Assembly: GCA_026008535.1 (NCBI GenBank)
Contig: BRKX01000009.1
Span: 65,817,720 to 65,881,719 of the forward strand
Direction: 5' to 3'
Source: Perilla frutescens
Taxonomy: Eukaryota; Streptophyta; Magnoliopsida; Lamiales; Lamiaceae
DNA length: 64,000 nucleotides
Numbering within the stretch: position 1 is the first letter of the stretch; each line of letters begins with the position of its first letter. This document shows, one piece after another, positions 37,525-50,161 of the stretch. The translations under genes were made by a program, and so were the position numbers. The notes below the pieces were generated by a model. That model was not told the origin of the DNA. It saw only the letters and a list, made by a program, of their open reading frames with translations, and did no database searches.

Positions 37525-39691
37525 TCCATTATGAATCAATCCATATTATCATATATGCCTAATCCGTCCACTTTTGAAAAAATCAAATTTTTGAGCTCGC
37601 CCAAAGGGGTACCCCTTTGGCCGGTGGCCAGATTTGGCCCCGTTTTCTGACAGCCGTCAGTAAAACGGCTATAACTCTCTCCAGAAGTAAGATTTACCCT
37701 TGATTCTTGTTGCGTTGGATTTCTAACTCAAATATCTACCCTACAAAAAGTTCAAATGGAAGAAACTCCTTTTGAGTCAACCTCTAGGTGTTTATCAAGT
37801 TGATTTCCACAACCGTCGCCTCTTATGTAGGGATCGGGGTGAATGTCGGGTTTTTCATTGAGTCTAGGATTTTTGATCACTAGAGTCCATTATGAATCAA
37901 TCAATATTATCATATATGCCTAATCCGTCCACTTTTGAAGAAATCAAATTTTTGAGCCCGCCCAAAGGGGTAACCCTTTGGCCGGTGGCCAGATTTGTCC
38001 CCGTTTTCTGACAGCCGTCAGTAAAACAGTTATAACTCTCTCCAGAAGTAAGATTTACCCTTGATTCTTATTGCGTTGGATTTCTAACTCAAATATCTAC
38101 CCTACAAAAAGTTCAAATGGAAGAAACTCCTTTTGAGTCAACCTCTAGGTGTTTATCAAGTTGATTTCCACAACCGTCGCCTCTTATGTAGGGATCGGGG
38201 TGAACGTCGGGTTTTTCATTGAGTCTAGCATTTTTGAACACTAGAGTCCATTATGAATCAATTCATATGATCATATATGCCTAATCCATCCACTTTTAAA
38301 AAAATCAAATTTTTGAGCCCGCCCAAAGGGGTACCCCTTTGGCCGGTGGCCAGATTTGGCCCCGTTTTCTCGCAGCCGTCAGTAAAACGACTATAACTCT
38401 CTCCAGAAGTAAGATTTACCCATGTTTCTTATTGCGTTTGATTTCTAACTCAAATATCTACCCTACAAGAAGTTCAAATGGAAGAAACTCCTTTTGAGTC
38501 AACCTCTAGGTGTTTATCAAGTTGATTTCCACAACCGTCGCCTCTTATGTAGGGATCGGGGTGAACGTCGGGTTTTTCATTGAGTCTAGCATTTTTGATC
38601 ACTAGATTCCATTATGAATCAATCCATATTATCATATATGCCTAATCCGTCCACTTTTGAAAAAATCAAATTTTTGAGCTCGCCCAAAGGGGTACCCCTT
38701 TGGCCGGTGGCCAGATTTGGCCCCGTTTTCTGACAGCCGTCAGTAAAACGGCTATAACTCTCTCCAGAAGTAAGATTTACCCTTGATTCTTGTTGCGTTG
38801 GATTTCTAACTCAAATATCTACCCTACAAAAAGTTCAAATGGAAGAAACTCCTTTTGAGTCAACCTCTAGGTGTTTATCAAGTTGATTTCCACAACCGTC
38901 GCCTCTTATGTAGGGATCGGGGTGAACGTCGGGTTTTTCATTGAGTCTAGGATTTTTGATCACTAGAGTCCATTATGAATCAATCAATATTATCATATAT
39001 GCCTAATCCGTCCACTTTTGAAGAAATCAAATTTTTGAGCCCGCCCAAAGGGGTAACCCTTTGGCCGGTGGCCAGATTTGTCCCCGTTTTCTGACAGCCG
39101 TCAGTAAAACAGTTATAACTCTCTCCAGAAGTAAGATTTACCCTTGATTCTTATTGCGTTGGATTTCTAACTCAAATATCTACCCTACAAAAAGTTCAAA
39201 TGGAAGAAACTCCTTTTGAGTCAACCTCTAGGTGTTTATCAAGTTGATTTCCACAACCGTCGCCTCTTATGTAGGGATCGGGGTGAACGTCGGGTTTTTG
39301 ATTGAGTCTAGCATTTTTGAACACTAGAGTCCATTATGAATCAATTCATATGATCATATATGCCTAATCCATCCACTTTTAAAAAAATCAAATTTTTGAG
39401 CCCGCCCAAAGGGGTACCCCTTTGGCCGGTGGCCAGATTTGGCCCCGTTTTCTCGCAGCCGTCAGTAAAACGACTATAACTCTCTCCAGAAGTAAGATTT
39501 ACCCATGTTTCTTATTGCGTTTGATTTCTAACTCAAATATCTACCCTACAAGAAGTTCAAATGGAAGAAACTCCTTTTGAGTCAACCTCTAGGTGTTTAT
39601 CAAGTTGATTTCCACAACCGTCGCCTCTTATGTAGGGATCGGGGGTGAACGTCGGGTTTTTCATTGAGTCTAGCATTTTTGATCAGTAGAT
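37525..39691. repeat. 3-monomer HOR (1083-1084 bp), two copies
   Basis: Copy 1 is 37525-38607 and copy 2 is 38608-39691. Shared marks are tctaggatttttg; cacttttgaagaaatc with gtccccgtttt and acagttataac; and caattcatatgatc with ctcgcagccg and gcgtttgattt. Differences seen are gaatgtcggg versus gaacgtcggg, tttttcattg versus tttttgattg, and an extra G near 39641 in copy 2. Confidence 0.9.
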
Positions 39692-42218
39692 TCCATTATG
39701 AATCAATCCATATTATCATATATGCCTAATCCGTCCACTTCTGAAAAAATCAAATTGTTGAGCCCGCCCAAAGCGGTACCCCTTTGGCCGGTGGCCAGAT
39801 TTGGCTCCGTTTTCTGGCAGCCGTCAGTAAAACAGCTATAACTCTCTCCAGAAGTAAAATTTACCCATGATTCTTATTGCGTTGGATTTCTAACTCAAAT
39901 ATCTACCCTACAAGAAGTTGAAATGGAAGAAACTCCTTTTGAGTCAACCTCTAGGTGTTTATCAAGTTGATTTCCACAACCGTCGCCTCTTATGTAGGGA
40001 TCGGGGTGAACGTCGGGTTTTTCATTGAGTCTAGCATTTTTGATCACTAGATTCCATTATGAATCAATCCATATTATCATATATGCCTAATCCGTCCACT
40101 TTTGAAAAAATCAAATTTTTGAGCCCGCCCAAAGGGGTACCCCTTTGGCCGGTGGCCAGATTTGGCCCCGTTTTCTGGCAGCCGTCAGTAAAACAGCTAT
40201 AACTCTCTCCAGAAGTAAGATTTACCCATGATTCTTATTGCGTTGGATTTCTAACTCAAATATCTACCCTACAAGAAGTTCAAATGGAATAAACTCCTTT
40301 TGAGTCAACCTCTAGGTGTTTATTAAGTTCATTTCCACAACCGTCGCCTCTTATGTAGGGATCGGGGTGAACGTCGGGTTTTTCATTGAGTCTAGCATTT
40401 TTGATCACTAGATTCCATTATGAATCAATCCATATTATCATATATGCCTAATCCGTCCACTTTTGAAAAAATCAAATTTTTAAGCTCGCTCAAAGGGGTA
40501 CCCCTTTGGCCGGTGGCCAGATTTGGCCCCGTTTTCTGACAGCCGTCAGTAAAACGGCTATAACTCTCTCCACAAGTAAGATTTACCCTTGATTCTTGTT
40601 GCGTTGGATTTCTAATTCAAATATCTACCCTACAAAAAGTTCAAATGGAAGAAACTCCTTTTGAGTCAACCTCTAGGTGTTTATCAAGTTGATTTCCACA
40701 ACCGTCGCCTTTTATGTAGGGATCGGGGTGAACGTCGGGTTTTTCATTGAGTCTAGCATTTTTGATCACTAGAGTCCATTATGAATCAATCCCTATTATC
40801 ATATATGCCTAATCCGTCCACTTTTGAAAAAATCAAATTTTTGAGCCCGCCCAAAGGGGTACCCCTTTGGCCGGTGGCCAGATTTGGCTCCGTTTTCTGG
40901 CAGCCTTCAGTAAAACAGCTATAACTCTCTCCAGAAGTAAGATTTATCCATGATTCTTATTGCGTTGGATTTCTAACTCAAATATATACCCTACAAGAAG
41001 TTCAAATGGAAGAAACTCCTTTTGAGTCAACCTCTAGGTGTTTATCAAGTTGATTTCCACAACCGTCGCCTCTTATGTAGGGATCGGGGTGAACGTCGGG
41101 TTTTTGATTGAGTCTAGCATTTTTGAACACTAGAGTCCATTATGAATCAATTCATATGATCATATATGCCTAATCCATCCACTTTTAAAAAAATCAAATT
41201 TTTGAGCCCGCCCAAAGGGGTACCCCTTTGGCCGGTGGCCAGATTTGGCCCCGTTTTCTCGCAGCCGTCAGTAAAACGACTATAACTCTCTCCAGAAGTA
41301 AGATTTACCCATGTTTCTTATTGCGTTTGATTTCTAACTCAAATATCTACCCTACAAGAAGTTCAAATGGAAGAAACTCCTTTTGAGTCAACCTCTAGGT
41401 GTTTATCAAGTTGATTTCCACAACCGTCGCCTCTTATGTAGGGATCGGGGTGAACGTCGGGTTTTTCATTGAGTCTAGCATTTTTGATCAGTAGATTCCA
41501 TTATGAATCAATCCATATTATCATATATGCCTAATCCGTCCACTTCTGAAAAAATCAAATTGTTGAGCCCGCCCAAAGCGGTACCCCTTTGGCCGGTGGC
41601 CAGATTTGGCTCCGTTTTCTGGCAGCCGTCAGTAAAACAGCTATAACTCTCTCCAGAAGTAAAATTTACCCATGATTCTTATTGCGTTGGATTTCTAACT
41701 CAAATATCTACCCTACAAGAAGTTGAAATGGAAGAAACTCCTTTTGAGTCAACCTCTAGGTGTTTATCAAGTTGATTTCCACAACCGTCGCCTCTTATGT
41801 AGGGATCGGGGTGAACGTCGGGTTTTTCATTGAGTCTAGCATTTTTGATCACTAGATTCCATTATGAATCAATCCATATTATCATATATGCCTAATCCGT
41901 CCACTTTTGAAAAAATCAAATTTTTGAGCCCGCCCAAAGGGGTACCCCTTTGGCCGGTGGCCAGATTTGGCCCCGTTTTCTGGCAGCCGTCAGTAAAACA
42001 GCTATAACTCTCTCCAGAAGTAAGATTTACCCATGATTCTTATTGCGTTGGATTTCTAACTCAAATATCTACCCTACAAGAAGTTCAAATGGAATAAACT
42101 CCTTTTGAGTCAACCTCTAGGTGTTTATTAAGTTCATTTCCACAACCGTCGCCTCTTATGTAGGGATCGGGGTGAACGTCGGGTTTTTCATTGAGTCTAG
42201 CATTTTTGATCACTAGAT
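39330..42218. repeat. 5-monomer HOR (about 1806 bp), first three monomers duplicated
   Basis: The units at 39330, 39692 and 40053 recur at 41136, 41497 and 41858. Shared marks are caattcatatgatc with ctcgcagccg; cacttctgaaa with caaattgttgag, caaagcggtacc and gttgaaatgg; and ggaataaactcc with tattaagttcat. The fourth and fifth units (40414, 40775) do not have close matches at 42219 and 42580. The block overlaps the last monomer of the preceding 3-mer HOR. Confidence 0.88.
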
Positions 42219-42579
42219 TCCATTATGAATCAATCCATATTATCATATATGCCTAATCCGTCAACTTTTGAAAAAATCAAATTTTTGAGCCCGCTCAAAG
42301 GAGTACCCCTTTGGCCGCTGGCCAGATTTGGCTCCGTTTTCAGGCAGCCGTCAGTAAAACTGCAATAACTCTCTCCATAAGTAAGTTTCACCCGTGATTC
42401 TTATTGCGTTGGATTCCTAACTTAAATACCTACCCTAAAAAACATTCAAATGGAAGAAACTCCTTTTGAGTCAACCTCTAGGTGTTTATCAAGTTGATTT
42501 CCACAACCGTCGCCTTTTATGTAGGGATCGGGGTGAACGTCGGGTTTTTCATTGAGTCTAGCATTTTTGATCACTAGAG
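42219..42579. repeat. Isolated divergent monomer inside homogenised array
   Basis: This unit carries many private differences from its neighbours: ccgtcaacttttg, ccgctcaaaggag, ggccgctggcc, gttttcaggcag, aaaactgcaataac, tccataagtaagtttcacccg, ggattcctaacttaaatacc, and ctaaaaaacattcaaatgg. Forms such as ggattcctaac and cccgtgattc are otherwise found mainly near the two ends of the window. It has normal length and orientation, so it is a satellite unit and not an insertion. Confidence 0.88.
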
Positions 42580-45500
42580 TCCATTATGAATCAATCCATA
42601 TTATCATATATGCCTAATCCGTCCACTTTTGAAAAAATCAAATTTTTGAGCCCGCCCAAAGGGGTACCCCTTTGGCCGGTGGCCAGATTTGGCTCCGTTT
42701 TCTGGCAGCCGTCAGTAAAACAGCTATAACTCTCTCCAGAAGTAAGATTTACCCATGATTCTTATTGCGTTGGATTTCTAACTCAAATATCTACCCTACA
42801 AAAAGTTTCAAATGGAAGAAACTCCTTTTGAGTCAACCTCTAGGTGTTTATCAAGTTGATTTCCACAACCGTCGCCTTTTATGTAGGGATCGGGGTGAAC
42901 GTCGGGTTTTTCATTGAGTCTAGCATTTTTGATCAGTAGATTCCATTATGAATCAATCCATATTATCATATATGCCTAATCCGTCCACTTTTGAAAAAAT
43001 CAAATTTTTGAGCTCGCTCAAAGGGGTACCCCTTTGGCCGGTGGCCAGATTTGGCCCCGTTTTCTGACAGCCGTCAGTAAAACGGCAATAACTCTCTCCA
43101 CAAGTAAGATTTACCCTTGATTCTTGTTGCGTTGGATTTCTAACTCAAATATCTACCCTACAAAAAGTTCAAATGGAAGAAACTCCTTTTGAGTCAACCT
43201 CTAGGTGTTTATCAAGTTGATTTCCACAACCGTCGCCTTTTATGTAGGGATCGGGGTGAACGTCGGGTTTTTCATTGAGTCTAGCATTTTTGATCAGTAG
43301 ATTCCATTATGAATCAATCCATATTATCATATATGCCTAATCCGTCCACTTTTGAAAAAATCAAATTTTTGAGCCCGCCCAAAGGGGTACCCCTTTGGCC
43401 GGTGGCCAGATTTGGCTCCGTTTTCTGGCAGCCTTCAGTAAAACAGCTATAACTCTCTCCAGAAGTAAGATTTATCCATGATTCTTATTGCGTTGGATTT
43501 CTAACTCAAATATCTACCCTACAAGAAGTTCAAATGGAAGAAACTCCTTTTGAGTCAACCTCTAGGTGTTTATCAAGTTGATTTCCAAAACCGTCGCCTC
43601 TTATGTAGGGATCGGGGTGAACGTCGGGTTTTTCATTGAGTCTAGCATTTTTGATCAGTAGATTCCATTATGAATCAATCCATATTATCATATATGCCTA
43701 ATCCGTCCACTTTTGAAAAAATCAAATTTTTGAGCCCGCCCAAAGGGGTACCCCTTTGGCCGGTGGCCAGATTTGGCTCCGTTTTCTGGCAGCCTTCAGT
43801 AAAACAGCTATAACTCTCTCCAGAAGTAAGATTTATCCATGATTCTTATTGCGTTGGATTTCTAACTCAAATATCTACCCTACAAGAAGTTCAAATGGAA
43901 GAAACTCCTTTTGAGTCAACCTCTAGGTGTTTATCAAGTTGATTTCCAAAACCGTCGCCTCTTATGTAGGGATCGGGGTGAACGTCGGGTTTTTCATTGA
44001 GTCTAGCATTTTTGATCAGTAGATTCCATTATGAATCAATTCATATTATCATATATGCCTAATCCGTCCACTTTTGAAAAAATCAAATTTTTGAGCCCGC
44101 CCAAAGGGGTACCCCTTTGGCCGGTGGCCAGATTTGGCTCCGTTTTCTGGCAGCCGTCAGTAAAACAGCTATAACTCTCTCCAGAAGTAAGATTTATCCA
44201 TGATTCTTATTGCGTTGGATTTCTAACTCAAATATCTACCCTACAAGAAGTTCAAATGGAAGAAACTCCTTTTGAGTCAACCTCTAGGTGTTTATCAAGT
44301 TGATTTCCACAACCGTCGCCTCTTATGTAGGGATCGGGGTGAACGTCGGGTTTTTCATTGAGTCTAGCATTTTTGATCACTAGATTCCATTATGAATCAA
44401 TCCATATTATCATATATGCCTAATCCATCCACTTTTGAAAAAATCAAATTTTTAAGCTCGCTCAAAGGGGTACCCCTTTGGCCGGTGGCCAGATTTGGCC
44501 CCGTTTTCTGACAGCCGTCAGTAAAACGGCTATAACTCTCTCCACAAGTAAGATTTACCCTTGATTCTTGTTGCGTTGGATTTCTAACTCAAATATCTAA
44601 ACTACAAAAAGTTGAAATGGAAGAAACTCCTTTTGAGTCAACCTCTAGGTGTTTATCAAGTTGATTTCCACAACCGTCGCCTTTTATGTAGGGATCGGGG
44701 TGAACGTCGGGTTTTTCATTGAGTCTAGCATTTTTGATCACTAGAGTCCATTATGAATCAATCCATATTATCATATATGCCTAATCCGTCCACTTTTGAA
44801 AAAATCAAATTTTTGAGCCCGCCCAAAGGGGTACCCCTTTGGCCGGTGGCCAGATTTGGCTCCGTTTTCTGGCAGCCGTCAGTAAAACAGCTATAACTCT
44901 CTCCAGAAGTAAGATTTACCCATGATTCTTATTGCGTTGGATTTCTAACTCAAATATCTACCCTACAAGAAGTTCAAATGGAAGAAACTCCTTTTGAGTC
45001 AACCTCTAGGTGTTTATCAAGTTCATTTCCACAACCGTCGCCTCTTATGTAGGGATCGGGTTGAACGTCGGGTTTTTCATTGAGTCTAGCATTTTTGATC
45101 ACTAGATTCCATTATGAATCAATCCATATTATCATATATGCCTAATCCGTCCACTTTTGAAAAAATCAAATTTTTAAGCTCGCTCAAAGGGGTACCCCTT
45201 TGGCCGGTGGCCAGATTTGGCCCCGTTTTCTGACAGCCGTCAGTAAAACGGCTATAACTCTCTCCACAAGTAAGATTTACCCTTGATTCTTGTTGCGTTG
45301 GATTTCTAACTCAAATATCTACCCTACAAAAAGTTCAAATGGAAGAAACTCCTTTTGAGTCAACCTCTAGGTGTTTATCAAGTTGATTTCCACAACCGTC
45401 GCCTTTTATGTAGGGATCGGGGTGAACGTCGGGTTTTTCATTGAGTCTAGCATTTTTGATCACTAGAGTCCATTATGAATCAATCCATATTATCATATAT

Positions 45501-46911
45501 GCCTAATCCGTCCACTTTTGAAAAAATCAAATTTTTGAGCCCGCCCAAAGGGGTACCCCTTTGGCCGGTGGCCAGATTTGGCCCCGTTTTCTGGCAGCCG
45601 TCAGTAAAACAGCTATAACTCTCTCCAGAAGTAAGATTTACCAATGATTCTTATTGCGTTGGATTTCTAACTCAAATATCTACCCTCAAGAAGTTCAAAT
45701 GGAAGAAACTCCTTTTGAGTCAACCTCTAGGTGTTTATCAAGTTGATTTCCACAACCGTCGCCTCTTATGTAGGGATCGGGGTGAACGTCGGGTTTTTCA
45801 TTGAGTCTAGCATTTTTGATCACTAGATTCCATTATGAATCAATCCATATTATCATATATGCCTAATCCGTCCACTTTTGAAAAAATCAAATTTTTGAGC
45901 CCGCCCAAAGGGGTACCCCTTTGGCCGGTGGCCAGATTTGGCCCCGTTTTCTGGCAGCCGTCAGTAAAACAGCTATAACTCTCTCCAGAAGTAAGATTTA
46001 CCCATGATTCTTATTGCGTTGGATTTCTAACTCAAATATCTACCCTACAAGAAGTTCAAATGGAAGAAACTCCTTTTGAGTCAACCTCTAGGTGTTTATT
46101 AAGTTCATTTCCACAACCGTCGCCTCTTATGTAGGGATCGGGGTGAACGTCGGGTTTTTCATTGAGTCTAGCATTTTTGATCACTAGATTCCATTATGAA
46201 TCAATCCATATTATCATATATGCCTAATCCGTCCACTTTTGAAAAAATCAAATTTTTAAGCTCGCTCAAAGGGGTACCCCTTTGGCCGGTGGCCAGATTT
46301 GGCCCCGTTTTCTGACAGCCGTCAGTAAAACGGCTATAACTCTCTCCACAAGTAAGATTTACCCTTGATTCTTGTTGCGTTGGATTTCTAACTCAAATAT
46401 CTACCCTACAAAAAGTTCAAATGGAAGAAACTCCTTTTGAGTCAACCTCTAGGTGTTTATCAAGTTGATTTCCACAACCGTCGCCTTTTATGTAGGGATC
46501 GGGGTGAACGTCGGGTTTTTCATTGAGTCTAGCATTTTTGATCACTAGAGTCCATTATGAATCAATCCATATTATCATATATGCCTAATCCGTCCACTTT
46601 TGAAAAAATCAAATTTTTAATCTCGCCCAAAGGGGTACCCCTTTGGCCGGTGGCCAGATTTGGCCCTGTTTTCTGGCAGCCATCAGTAAAACAGCTATAA
46701 CTCTCTCCAGAAATAAGATTTACCCATGATTCTTATTGCGTTGGATTTCTAACTCAAATATCTACCCTACAAGAAGTTCAAATGGAAGAAACTCCTTTTG
46801 AGTCAACCTCTAGGTGTTTATCAAGTTGATTTCCACAACCGTCGCCTGTTATGTAGGGATCGGGGTGAAAATCGGGTTTTTCATTGAGTCTAGCATTTTT
46901 GATCACTAGAG
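42580..46911. repeat. Twelve monomers alternating aagctcgctc and ggctccg classes
   Basis: Markers run from 42580 to 46551. Units with aagctcgctc and ccacaagtaag (44386, 45108, 46190) are followed by units ending in cgccttttatg or carrying acagctataac, giving an irregular 2-3 monomer rhythm. The 42580 unit is 362 bp (aaagtttcaaatgg). The 45469 unit is 360 bp (taccctcaagaag, one base lost). Confidence 0.8.
43303..44024. repeat. Tandem duplicate of one monomer (361 + 361 bp)
   Basis: The monomers 43303-43663 and 43664-44024 share agccttcagtaaaacag, atttatccatg and gatttccaaaacc, and I see no difference between them. The following unit (44025) shares atttatccatg but has agccgtcag and ccacaacc. 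Confidence 0.87.
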
Positions 46912-48355
46912 TCCATTATGAATCAATCAATATTATCATATATGCCTATTATGTCCACTTTTGAAAAAATCAAATTTTTGAGCTCGCCCAAAGGGGTACC
47001 CCTTTGGCCGGTGGCCAGATTTGGCCCCGTTTTCTGACAACCGTCAGTAAAACGGCTATAACTCTCTCCAGAAGTAAGATTTACCCTTGATTCTTGTTGC
47101 GTTGGATTTCTACCTCAAATATCTACCCTACAAAAAGTTAAAATGGAAGAAACTCCTTTTGAGTCAACCTCTAGGTGTTTATCAACTTGATTTCCACAAC
47201 CGTCGCCTCTTATGTAGGGATCGGGGTGAACGTCGGGTTTTTCATTGAGTCTAGCATTTTTTAACACTAGAGTCCATTATGAATCAATCCATATGATCAT
47301 ATATGCCTAATCCATCCACTTTTGAAAAAATCAAATTTTTGAGCTCGCCCAAAGGGGTACCCCTTTGGCCGGTGGCCAGATTTGGCCCCGTTTTCTGACA
47401 ACCGTCAGTAAAACGGCTATAACTCTCTCCAGAAGTAAGATTTACCCTTGATTCTTGTTGCGTTGGATTTCTAACTCAAATATCTACCCTACAAAAAGTT
47501 CAAATGGAAGAAACTCCTTTTGAGTCAACCTCTAGGTGTTTATCAAGTTGATTTCCACAACCGTCGCCTCTTATGTGGGGATCGGGGTGAACGTCGGGTT
47601 TTTCATTGAGTCTAGCATTTTTGAACACTAGAGTCCATTATGAATCAATCCATATGATCATATATGCCTAATCCATCCACTTTTGAAAAAATCAAATTTT
47701 TGAGCCCGTCCAATGGGGTACCCCTTTGGCCGGTGGCCAGATTTGGCCCCGTTTTCTGACAGCCGTCAGTAAAATGGATATAACTCTCTCCAGAAGTAAG
47801 ATTTACCCTTGATTCTTGTTGCGTTGGATTTCTAACTCAAATATCTACCCTACAAAAAGTTCATATGGAAGAAAATCCTTTTGAGTCAACCTCTAGGTGT
47901 TTATCAAGTTGATTTCCACAACCGTCGCCACTTATGTAGGGATCGGGGTGAAAATCGGATTTTTCATTGAGTCTAGCATTTTGGATCACTAGAGTCCATT
48001 ATGAATCAATCCATATTATAATATATGCCTAATACGTCCACTTTTGAAAAAATCAAATTTTTGAGCTCGCTCAAAGGGGTACCCCTTTGGCCGGTGGCCA
48101 GATTTGGCCCCGTTTTCTGACAACCGTCAGTAAAACGGCTATAACTCTCTCCAGAAGTAAGATTTACCCTTGATTCTTGTTGCGTTGGATTTCTAACTCA
48201 AATATCTACCCTACAAAAAGTTCAAATGGAAGAAACTCCTTTTGAGTCAACCTCTAGGTGTTTATCAAGTTGATTTCCACAACCGTCGCCACTTATGTAG
48301 GGATCGGGGTGAACGTCGGGTTTTTCATTGAGTCTAGCATTTTTGATCACTAGAG
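46912..48355. repeat. Left flank 4-monomer block, related to 59558-61001
   Basis: Units at 46912, 47273, 47634 and 47995 carry in order: ttctacctc with gttaaaatgg; cattttttaacac just upstream with gagctcgccc; cccgtccaa with gttcatatgg, gccacttatg and gaaaatcgg; and ttttggatcac just upstream with taatacgtcc. The same order appears at 59558, 59919, 60280 and 60641, 35 monomers downstream. Confidence 0.82.
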
Positions 48356-50161
48356 TCCATTATGAATCAATCAATATTATCATATATGCCTAATCCGTCC
48401 ACTTTTGAAAAAATCAAATTTTTGAGCTCGCCCAGAGGGGTACCCCTTTGGCCGGTGGCCAGATTTGGCCCCCTTTTCTGACAACCGTCAGTAAAACGGC
48501 TATAACTCTCTCTAGAAGTAAGATTTACCCTTGATTCTTGTTGCGTTGGATTTCTAACTCAAATATCTACCCTACAAAAAGTTCAAATGGAAGAAACTCC
48601 TTTTGAGTCAACCTCTAGGTGTTTATCAAGTTGATTTCCACAACCGACGCCTCTTATGTAGTGATCGGGGAGAACATCGGGTTTTTCATTGAGTCTAGCA
48701 TTTTTGAACACTAGAGTCCATTATGAATCAATCCATATGATCATATATGCCTAATCCATCCACTTTTGAAAAAATCAAATTTTTGAGCCCGCCCAAAAGG
48801 GTACCCCTTTGGCCGGTGGCCAGATTTGGCCCCGTTTTCTGACAACCGTCAGTAAAACGGCTATAACTCTCTCCAGAAGTAAGATTTACCCTTGATTCTT
48901 GTTGCGTTGGATTTCTAACTCAAATATCTACCCTACAAAAAGTTCAAATGGAAGAAACTCCTTTTGAGTCAACCTCTAGGTGTTTATCAAGTTGATTTCC
49001 ACAACCGTCGCCTCTTATGTAGGGATCGGGGTGAACGTCGGGTTTTTCATTGAGTCTAGCATTTTTGATCACTAGAGTCCATTATGAATCAATTAATATT
49101 ATCATATATGCCTAATCCGTCCACTTTTGAAAAAATCAAATTTTTGAGCCCGCCCAAAGGGGTACCCCTTTGGCCGGTGGCCAGATTTGGCCCCGTTTTC
49201 TGACAGCCGTCAGTAAAACGGTTATAACTCTCTCCAGAAGTAAGATTTACCCTTGATTCTTGTTGCGTTGGATTTCTAACTCAAATATCTACCCTACAAA
49301 AAGTTCATATGGAAGAAACTCCTTTTGAGTCAACCTCTAGGTGTTTATCAAGTTGATTTCCACAACCGTCGCCACTTATGTAGGGATCGGGGTGAAAATC
49401 GGGTTTTTCATTGAGTCTAGCATTTTGGATCACTAGAGTCCATTATGAATCAATCCATATTATCATATATGCCTAATACGTCCACTTTTGAAAAAATCAA
49501 ATTTTTGAGCTCGCCCAAAGGGGTACCCCTTTGGCCGGTGGCCAGATTTGGCCCCGTTTTCTGACAACCGTCAGTAAAACGACTATAACTCTCTCCAGAA
49601 GTAAGATTTACCCTTGATTCTTGTTGCGTTGGATTTCTACCTCAAATATCTACCCTACAAAAAGTTCAAATGGAAGAAACTCCTTTTGAGTCAACCTCTA
49701 GTTGTTTATCAAGTTGATTTCCACAACCGTCGCCTCTTATGTAGGGATCGGGGTGAACGTCGGGTTTTTCATTGAGTCTAGCATTTTTGAACACTAGAGT
49801 CCATTATGAATCAATCTATATGATCATATATGCCTAATCCATCCACTTTTGAAAAAATCAAATTTTTGAGCCCGTCCAAAGGGGTACCCCCTTTGGCCGG
49901 TGGCCAGATTTGGCCCCGTTTTCTGACAGCCGTCAGTAAAATGGTTATAACTCTCTCCAGAAGTAAGATTTACCCTTGATTCTTGTTGCGTTGGATTTCT
50001 AACTCAAATATCTACCCTACAAAAAGTTCAAATGGAAGAAACTCCTTTTGAGTCAACCTCTAGGTGTTTATCAAGTTGATTTCCACAACCGTCGCCACTT
50101 ATGTAGGGATCGGGGTGAACGTCGGGTTTTTCATTGAGTCTAGCATTTTTGATCACAAGAG
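48356..50161. repeat. Five monomers, diverged relative of the 1807-bp HOR
   Basis: The unit at 48356 carries the ggcccccttttctgacaacc mark and 48717 carries cccaaaagggtacc, as in the following HOR. The unit at 49078 (caattaatattatc, ggttataac) does not fit the HOR order. The units at 49439 (taatacgtcc, acgactataac) and 49800 (caatctatatg, cccgtccaaagg, aaaatggtt) fit again. Length is 1806 bp. Confidence 0.8.

Noticed and set aside
42219..42579. Transposable element insertion
   Set aside because: The segment is a full-length, in-phase satellite monomer. There are no target-site duplications, terminal repeats or coding remnants.
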